Assembly: GCA_937995275.1 (NCBI GenBank)
Contig: CALKKN010000042.1
Span: forward strand, 1-8,987
Direction: 5' to 3'
From: an uncultured Lysobacterales bacterium
Lineage (GTDB): Bacteria; Pseudomonadota; Gammaproteobacteria; Xanthomonadales; SZUA-36
DNA: 8,987 nt
A model generated the notes under the pieces. The model searched no databases. It was not told the DNA's origin and saw only the letters and a program-made list of their open reading frames with translations. Positions 6,618 to 8,987 of the stretch are shown one piece after another (position 1 is the stretch's first letter; each line of letters begins with the position of its first letter). A program made the translations under genes and the position numbers.

Positions 6618-7507
6618 GCGTCGAAGCGTTGAAAGCCCGCCCGCCAGAACTTGCCACGGTCGACCGGCCGATTGTCGGTCCCCGTTCCGAACCGCCGTTC
6701 GACAACACGCGGGACTGCCGTTTCTACTACGGCTCCGGCACGCACGAGCAGGCGCTTTCAGGGCTGCTCGAACTGCTTGAGGACGGTAACCAGAGCTTTG
6801 GCGTGATGTGCGGTGAGCCGGGCCTGGGCAAGACCCTGTTACGGACCATGTTGCACCGGCGGCTCGATCCCGCGCATTTCGTTCGCGTCAGCATCGAAAC
6901 GTCGCTGCTCGACTTCGATGGCCTCCTGCTGGAAATTATCAGTCAGGTGAGCGGGGAACGAGTGCAGGCGCCTGACCTGCCCGACCGTTACAGCCGCCTG
7001 GGACGGTTCAAGACCCTGCTGTCCGAACGCATCGTTCAGACCGGGCGCCACCTGGCCATTCTCGTGGACGAGGCGCAGGGGCTCGACCGTTCCTCGCTGG
7101 AAGGCCTGCGCAATCTGTCCAACGTCAGCGCGGAGCGGCGTAACCTGATTTCGGTGATACTGATCGGCGGCAACACCTTGCGCCAGCCACTCCGTGCCAT
7201 GCCGGAACTGACACAGCGGATCGGCTTCGATTGCAACTTGGCCGCGCTATCCGAATCAGAGACGCGCGCCTACGTGTTACACCGACTCTCGGTCGCCGAA
7301 AACACCCGGGCGATCGACCTGGACGATGCATCCTGGGTTCAGTTACATCAGGCCAGTCGCGGTGTGCCGCGCGAGATTAACCGAGTCATGAAGGCTGCGC
7401 TCAACGAGGCGCATTCGTGCGGCCGTCTGTTGGACGCAGCCTGCCTGGGCGGATACCTGGAGCGCGGCTCCGCTGGCTGCCTGCAGGCATACGAGGAGTT
7501 CGCCTGA
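6614..7507 (+). CDS. ExeA/GspA-like AAA ATPase, stand-alone
   Basis: 297 residues. After a ~28-residue variable head comes PFDNTRDCRFYYGSGTHEQAL, the opening seen in ExeA-like ATPases. Walker A is GEPGLGKT (67-74) and Walker B LAILVDEAQ (147-155). A sensor-1-like segment VILIGGNTLRQPL is at 181-193, and a sensor-2-like RGVPREINR at 249-257. The chain has only the ATPase core. It lacks the extra C-terminal half of classical ExeA (around 550 residues, with a membrane segment and peptidoglycan-binding domain), and no membrane segment is visible. Related ATPases occur in type II secretion (ExeA/GspA) and next to chain-length proteins in XrtA/PEP-CTERM exopolysaccharide loci. No type II secretion gene is in view, so a role in assembling or energising the polysaccharide export apparatus is inferred from position. 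It overlaps the upstream gene by ATGA and ends 14 bases before the chain-length gene. A TniB-like transposition ATPase is an alternative, but no transposase or terminal repeat is seen. Confidence 0.87.
   Translation: MSVEALKARPPELATVDRPIVGPRSEPPFDNTRDCRFYYGSGTHEQALSGLLELLEDGNQSFGVMCGEPGLGKTLLRTMLHRRLDPAHFVRVSIETSLLDFDGLLLEIISQVSGERVQAPDLPDRYSRLGRFKTLLSERIVQTGRHLAILVDEAQGLDRSSLEGLRNLSNVSAERRNLISVILIGGNTLRQPLRAMPELTQRIGFDCNLAALSESETRAYVLHRLSVAENTRAIDLDDASWVQLHQASRGVPREINRVMKAALNEAHSCGRLLDAACLGGYLERGSAGCLQAYEEFA
7493..7498 (+). promoter_or_regulatory. GAGGAG, candidate ribosome binding site at the ATPase/chain-length junction
   Basis: The only purine-rich site near the chain-length gene start. 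It is 23 bases before the ATG at 7522, which is too far, but 5 bases before an in-frame CTG at 7504 that overlaps the ATPase stop as CTGA. The bases just before 7522 are C/G-rich, with no Shine-Dalgarno match. Confidence 0.35.
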
Positions 7508-7521
7508 AACCGGGCCGGCGC

Positions 7522-8987
7522 ATGGAATTTCCCAATCACAACCAAAACGGCCACGACGACGACATGGAATGGCAGGTCGGTGATGGCCGCCCGGGAACCT
7601 CCAACCCGCACGGCGGCGCGCACGACGTGGTCGGGTATCCGACGTTTCCGGAGGAGGAATCGGAGGCGGCCACCGCGTTCGACCTCGATTGGCGCCGTTT
7701 CGTCATTGGCGCGTGGCAGCGACGCTACCTGGCCGTTGCCAGCGCCGCTGGAATCTTCTTGCTGATGCTCACACTGATTACGTACGGGATCAGCCGCCAC
7801 TGGCAGTCCTCCGTAACCCTGATCAAGCGCTCCCACCAGGACCGGCTGAGCCTGGCCGAGCGGGATCCCTTCAAGGTCCAGGACTACAATCTCGCGACCC
7901 TGCTGGACACCCTGAAACTACCCAGTTCACTGGAAACAGTCCGTGAAAAAGCCGGGCTGAAGGTCAGTCTCACCTCGTTGGCCACGGCCATCGACGTTTC
8001 GCTGGGCCGCGACTCGAAGATCCTCAACCTCAAGCTGACGTGGAACGACCGCGAGAAATCGGCCGAACTGGCTAACTTAATGGCGGAAACGTTCATCGAC
8101 CGCACGCGGAGACTCCTGAGCGATGACGCCCGCAATGCCTTCGACTACTACTCGGCCCAACTGGACGGGACACGGCGGGACGCGATCGCCGCCTCAACGG
8201 AGGTGGTAGCTTTCCAACAGGAAAACGGCATCTCCGACCTGGATGCCGAGACGAAAGTCCTGCTGGAAGAGATGTCGCGACTGCAGGCTGAACTCGCTTC
8301 CCGCCGCGCCGAGGCGGAAGCGCTGCAAGTGGCGCATGCCCGGCTCGCCGCGAACATTTCCGGTGAACCCGAGCAGGTCATTACCTACACGATTTATCGG
8401 AGCCCGCTGAAGAACCGGCTGTCCGAATACGAATGGGAGCTGCAGGAACTCAGGAGCAAGTACACCGATCAGAACCCCAAGGTCATCAAGGTCAATGAAC
8501 GCATCGACGCGCTGAAGCGGATGATCGCGGCGAACAACGACGAGGCCGTGCCGGAAAATACCTACACCCGCAACACCAAGCGCGAAGAGATGGAACTCCG
8601 GCTTCAGGAACTGACCGACGAAATCCGGATGCGCGAAGCTCAAGCCGAAGCGCTGGAGCGGACGCTGGACGACATGGGCGGCAAGCTGGCAGCTCTGAGC
8701 AGCAAAGAAAAGGACTACCTGCTGCTGCAATCACGGCTCGATGGCATCCTGGCGCTGGAAAACGAACTGGGGAGGCGCGTCGAGGAGACGCGGCTGGTGA
8801 TGCAACGAAACGACGCCAGCTTCGCCATCGTCGAGCGGGCCGTGGCGCCGACCAATCCGCTGCCATCGGGCAAAAAGCTGCTGGCGGCGGTGAGCCTGCT
8901 ATTTTCGCTGGGCGGCAGCGTCAGCCTCGTCCTGCTACTGGAACTCCTCGACCCCAGGATTCGCAGCCTCAGGGATGTCCGTGACAT
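7522..8987 (+). CDS. GumC/Wzz-like polysaccharide chain-length determinant, 5' part
   Basis: 488 residues are visible, with the frame open at the right edge. The order is an Asp/His/Gly-rich cytoplasmic head (1-58), FDLDWRRFVIGAWQRRYL, and a first membrane helix (about 70-91). A long periplasmic region follows, with heptad-rich coiled-coil stretches at about 217-275, 296-340 and 352-428. It includes SKYTDQNPKV (312-321), the conserved tyrosine/proline motif of GumC-type proteins. Then comes the Pro-rich motif VAPTNPLPSGKK (441-452) and a second membrane helix (about 453-474), followed by LLELLDPRIRSLRDVR. This is the layout of polysaccharide co-polymerases. These sit in the inner membrane, control polymer length and link polymerisation to the outer-membrane exporter. 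Whether a BY-type tyrosine kinase is fused downstream or encoded separately lies beyond the edge. The ATG at 7522 has no good ribosome binding site; CTG 7504 (six residues longer) and ATG 7564 are alternatives. Confidence 0.88.
   Translation, partial: MEFPNHNQNGHDDDMEWQVGDGRPGTSNPHGGAHDVVGYPTFPEEESEAATAFDLDWRRFVIGAWQRRYLAVASAAGIFLLMLTLITYGISRHWQSSVTLIKRSHQDRLSLAERDPFKVQDYNLATLLDTLKLPSSLETVREKAGLKVSLTSLATAIDVSLGRDSKILNLKLTWNDREKSAELANLMAETFIDRTRRLLSDDARNAFDYYSAQLDGTRRDAIAASTEVVAFQQENGISDLDAETKVLLEEMSRLQAELASRRAEAEALQVAHARLAANISGEPEQVITYTIYRSPLKNRLSEYEWELQELRSKYTDQNPKVIKVNERIDALKRMIAANNDEAVPENTYTRNTKREEMELRLQELTDEIRMREAQAEALERTLDDMGGKLAALSSKEKDYLLLQSRLDGILALENELGRRVEETRLVMQRNDASFAIVERAVAPTNPLPSGKKLLAAVSLLFSLGGSVSLVLLLELLDPRIRSLRDVRD

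Noticed and set aside
6614..7507. ATPase as a TniB-like component of a transposon
   Set aside because: No transposase, inverted repeats or target-site duplication is seen, and the gene overlaps a glycosyltransferase by ATGA in a continuous operon.

Overview
The window is a dense, all-plus-strand piece of a surface or extracellular polysaccharide biosynthesis locus. It contains eight genes, two of them cut by the window edges. Coding DNA is G+C-rich, roughly 60-65% by eye. It includes a Wzx-type flippase, a GumC/Wzz-type chain-length regulator and a free-standing ExeA/GspA-type ATPase. Together these point to a Gram-negative bacterium, most likely a proteobacterium. A gammaproteobacterial host is a guess from general resemblance, not something the sequence proves.

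Layout from left to right: (1) the 3' part of an alkaline-phosphatase-superfamily hydrolase (1-776); (2) a multi-pass Wzx-like flippase (785-2323); (3) a left-handed beta-helix acyltransferase, probably an O-acetyltransferase (2316-2996); (4-6) three consecutive GT4-type glycosyltransferases (2987-4303, 4300-5439, 5436-6617); (7) an ExeA-like AAA ATPase (6614-7507); (8) the 5' part of a GumC/Wzz-like chain-length determinant (7522 to the right edge). The largest gap is 14 bases. Five of the seven junctions are stop/start overlaps, three of them ATGA. No promoter, terminator, RNA gene, mobile element or CRISPR array was seen. The whole stretch reads as one internal part of a longer, translationally coupled operon.

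Inferred joint function: the three glycosyltransferases build a lipid-linked repeat unit on the cytoplasmic face, and the acyltransferase decorates it. The flippase moves it across the inner membrane, and the chain-length protein controls polymerisation and export. A priming transferase, a Wzy polymerase, a Wza-type outer-membrane channel and a tyrosine kinase are expected but absent here, so they should lie outside the window. The two less routine members are the hydrolase at the left end and the ATPase placed between the last glycosyltransferase and the chain-length protein. ExeA-like ATPases beside chain-length proteins are known from XrtA/PEP-CTERM-associated exopolysaccharide loci, but no exosortase or PEP-CTERM protein is visible here.

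I did not find a clearly undescribed system. The points most worth checking are the roles of the hydrolase and the ATPase, the long Asp/His/Gly-rich head of the chain-length protein and its uncertain start, and a four-cysteine cluster in the second glycosyltransferase.
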